28,760 nt of DNA from JAEZJZ01 sp964450265. Its GTDB lineage: Bacteria > Bacillota > UBA994 > UBA5500. Location: contig CAYVCY010000010.1 of assembly GCA_964450265.1 (NCBI GenBank), positions 1 to 28,760 of the forward strand. The letters run 5' to 3'. The notes beneath the pieces are model-generated. The model was not told the origin of the DNA. It made no database searches and saw only the letters and a program-made list of their open reading frames with translations. A program made the position numbers and the translations under genes. This document shows positions 28,187 through 28,760 of the stretch, in pieces (within the stretch, counting starts at the first letter, position 1; each line of letters begins with the position of its first letter).

Positions 28187-28522
28187 CTAAAGCTGTTCCA
28201 AAGCCTGTTCTTCGGTGCGGTAGATGCTGATGATCCGCGTCAGCCCGGACAATTCAAAGATGCGCAACACTTGCGGCGTTAAGCAGCAGGCGACCATCTT
28301 ACCGCCGGTCTGGTTCAATCGGCGATAGCGACCGAGAATTACGCCCAGACCTGAGCTATCCATAAAAGTCAGGCCCTCAAGGCTGAGCAACACCGCTGTG
28401 GCCACCTCCCGATCCAGCTCCTGTTCCACCATAGTGCGCAATCGACCAGCGGTGTGTTGATCCAGCTCTCCGGAAAGGCGTACGATCAAAACTCTCCGAC
28501 GCAGCTCCAACTGAATGTTCAT
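28187..28522 (-). CDS. spoIIAA: Anti-anti-sigma F factor SpoIIAA
   Basis: SpoIIAA frees SigF by binding SpoIIAB when unphosphorylated; SpoIIE reactivates it by dephosphorylation. The 111-residue STAS-domain protein has LSGELDQHTAGRLR and the phosphorylation-site motif LTFMDSSGLGVILGR, with the target serine at 56 or 57. The ATG at 28522 follows GGGGGGA by 8 nt; an in-frame upstream extension to 28594 would run over the promoter. It is the first gene of the spoIIAA-spoIIAB-sigF operon and lies about 35 nt downstream of the predicted start of transcription. Confidence 0.97.
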   Translation of the reverse strand: MNIQLELRRRVLIVRLSGELDQHTAGRLRTMVEQELDREVATAVLLSLEGLTFMDSSGLGVILGRYRRLNQTGGKMVACCLTPQVLRIFELSGLTRIISIYRTEEQALEQL

Positions 28523-28562
28523 CGCTAACTTCCCCCCAAAGCGTCTATTTCCTTGCTGCTTA

Positions 28563-28592
28563 TTGTTCGCCTTAACGGAAAGCCTTTCCTGC
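28563..28592 (-). promoter_or_regulatory. Sigma-H promoter of the spoIIA operon
   Basis: The minus strand has GCAGGAAAG (28592-28584), a full match to the sigma-H -35 pattern RnAGGAwWW, then a 12-nt spacer and GGCGAACAA (28571-28563), one mismatch from RnnGAATWW. The spoIIA operon is sigma-H dependent and Spo0A-activated in Bacillus. I did not find a clear Spo0A box (TGTCGAA) upstream, but GGTCGAATTC at 28604-28595 overlaps part of that motif. Confidence 0.7.
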
Positions 28593-28664
28593 ACAGAATT
28601 CGACCTGGTTGAGAACGTATAGCAGGCAATCTCTCGCCTCTCACTGCTACTGTTTGGTAAGAAT

Positions 28665-28695
28665 CAAAAAATCAAGCGGCCTCATAGAGGCCGCT
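28665..28695 (-). terminator. Intrinsic terminator of the gene beyond the right edge
   Basis: The perfect 9-bp stem agcggcctc (28675-28683) / gaggccgct (28687-28695) with a 3-nt loop is followed on the minus strand by TTGATTTTTTG. It should end transcription of a minus-strand gene that lies outside the window. I see nothing recognisable in the final 65 nt. Confidence 0.88.
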
Positions 28696-28760
28696 ATTCC
28701 TGATCATGCCCAGCCTATCTCGTTTACCTTTACAGGGCTAAGCAGGATAAATCAATCACC

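Overview
The window is a stretch of chromosome from an endospore-forming Firmicute, most likely a Clostridia member of the Peptococcaceae/Heliobacteria type. The evidence is the dense set of sporulation genes (spoIVA, spoIIP, spmA, spmB, ytfJ, spoVAC-AD-AE, spoIIAA-spoIIAB-sigF), moderately high GC content, strong purine-rich ribosome binding sites, frequent GTG and TTG starts, an IspH-ribosomal protein S1 fusion, and the spoVA core reduced to C-D-E. Every gene I can support is on the minus strand, so the transcription order runs from high to low coordinates. The genus cannot be fixed from sequence reading alone.

Layout in transcription order. (1) 28592-26955: a sigma-H-like promoter, then spoIIAA, spoIIAB and sigF, the forespore sigma factor with its anti-sigma and anti-anti-sigma factors. 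(2) 26954-26625: a repeat-rich gap with a strong terminator. (3) 26613-26207: a 68-residue membrane protein of unknown function coupled to a dodecin-fold protein. (4) 26124-24167: spoVAC, spoVAD, spoVAE for dipicolinic acid uptake. (5) 24152-23896: two hairpin repeats and a promoter. (6) 23802-19287: a DHH/CBS/tRNA nucleotidyltransferase fusion, an M50 membrane protease, scpA and scpB, ending in a terminator. (7) 19097-18022: a DUF2953 protein and ytfJ. (8) 17859-15523: a DacB-type carboxypeptidase, spmA, spmB. (9) 15428-12762: a sigma-H-like promoter, a RidA protein, rluB, an orphan periplasmic-binding-type protein, aroH. (10) 12555-8900: cmk, plsC, ispH-rpsA. (11) 8720-5973: DUF1614, spoIIP and two DUF3189 proteins. 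(12) 5871-2084: a DUF512 radical SAM protein, der, gpsA. (13) 1920-279: spoIVA with a sigma-E-like promoter. (14) a long hairpin and tRNA-Pro(GGG).

The genes combine core housekeeping functions (ribosome assembly, S1, chromosome condensation, phospholipid and isoprenoid precursors, nucleotide kinase, tRNA maturation) with engulfment, coat, cortex, spore core and forespore regulation. Genes are tightly packed, often with 1-8 nt overlaps that suggest translational coupling.

I saw no prophage, CRISPR array, toxin system or clear horizontally acquired island. The less ordinary material is: a family of GTGGGAC-ended hairpin repeats with at least one apparent internal-deletion copy; a second element with GTCATTCTG ends; a dodecin lacking both flavin-contact residues; an orphan BtuF-like protein in the rluB-aroH operon; a pair of diverged DUF3189 proteins coupled to spoIIP; nearly identical sigma-H-like promoter boxes before spoIIAA and the RidA operon; and a microsatellite encoding the S1 C-terminus.
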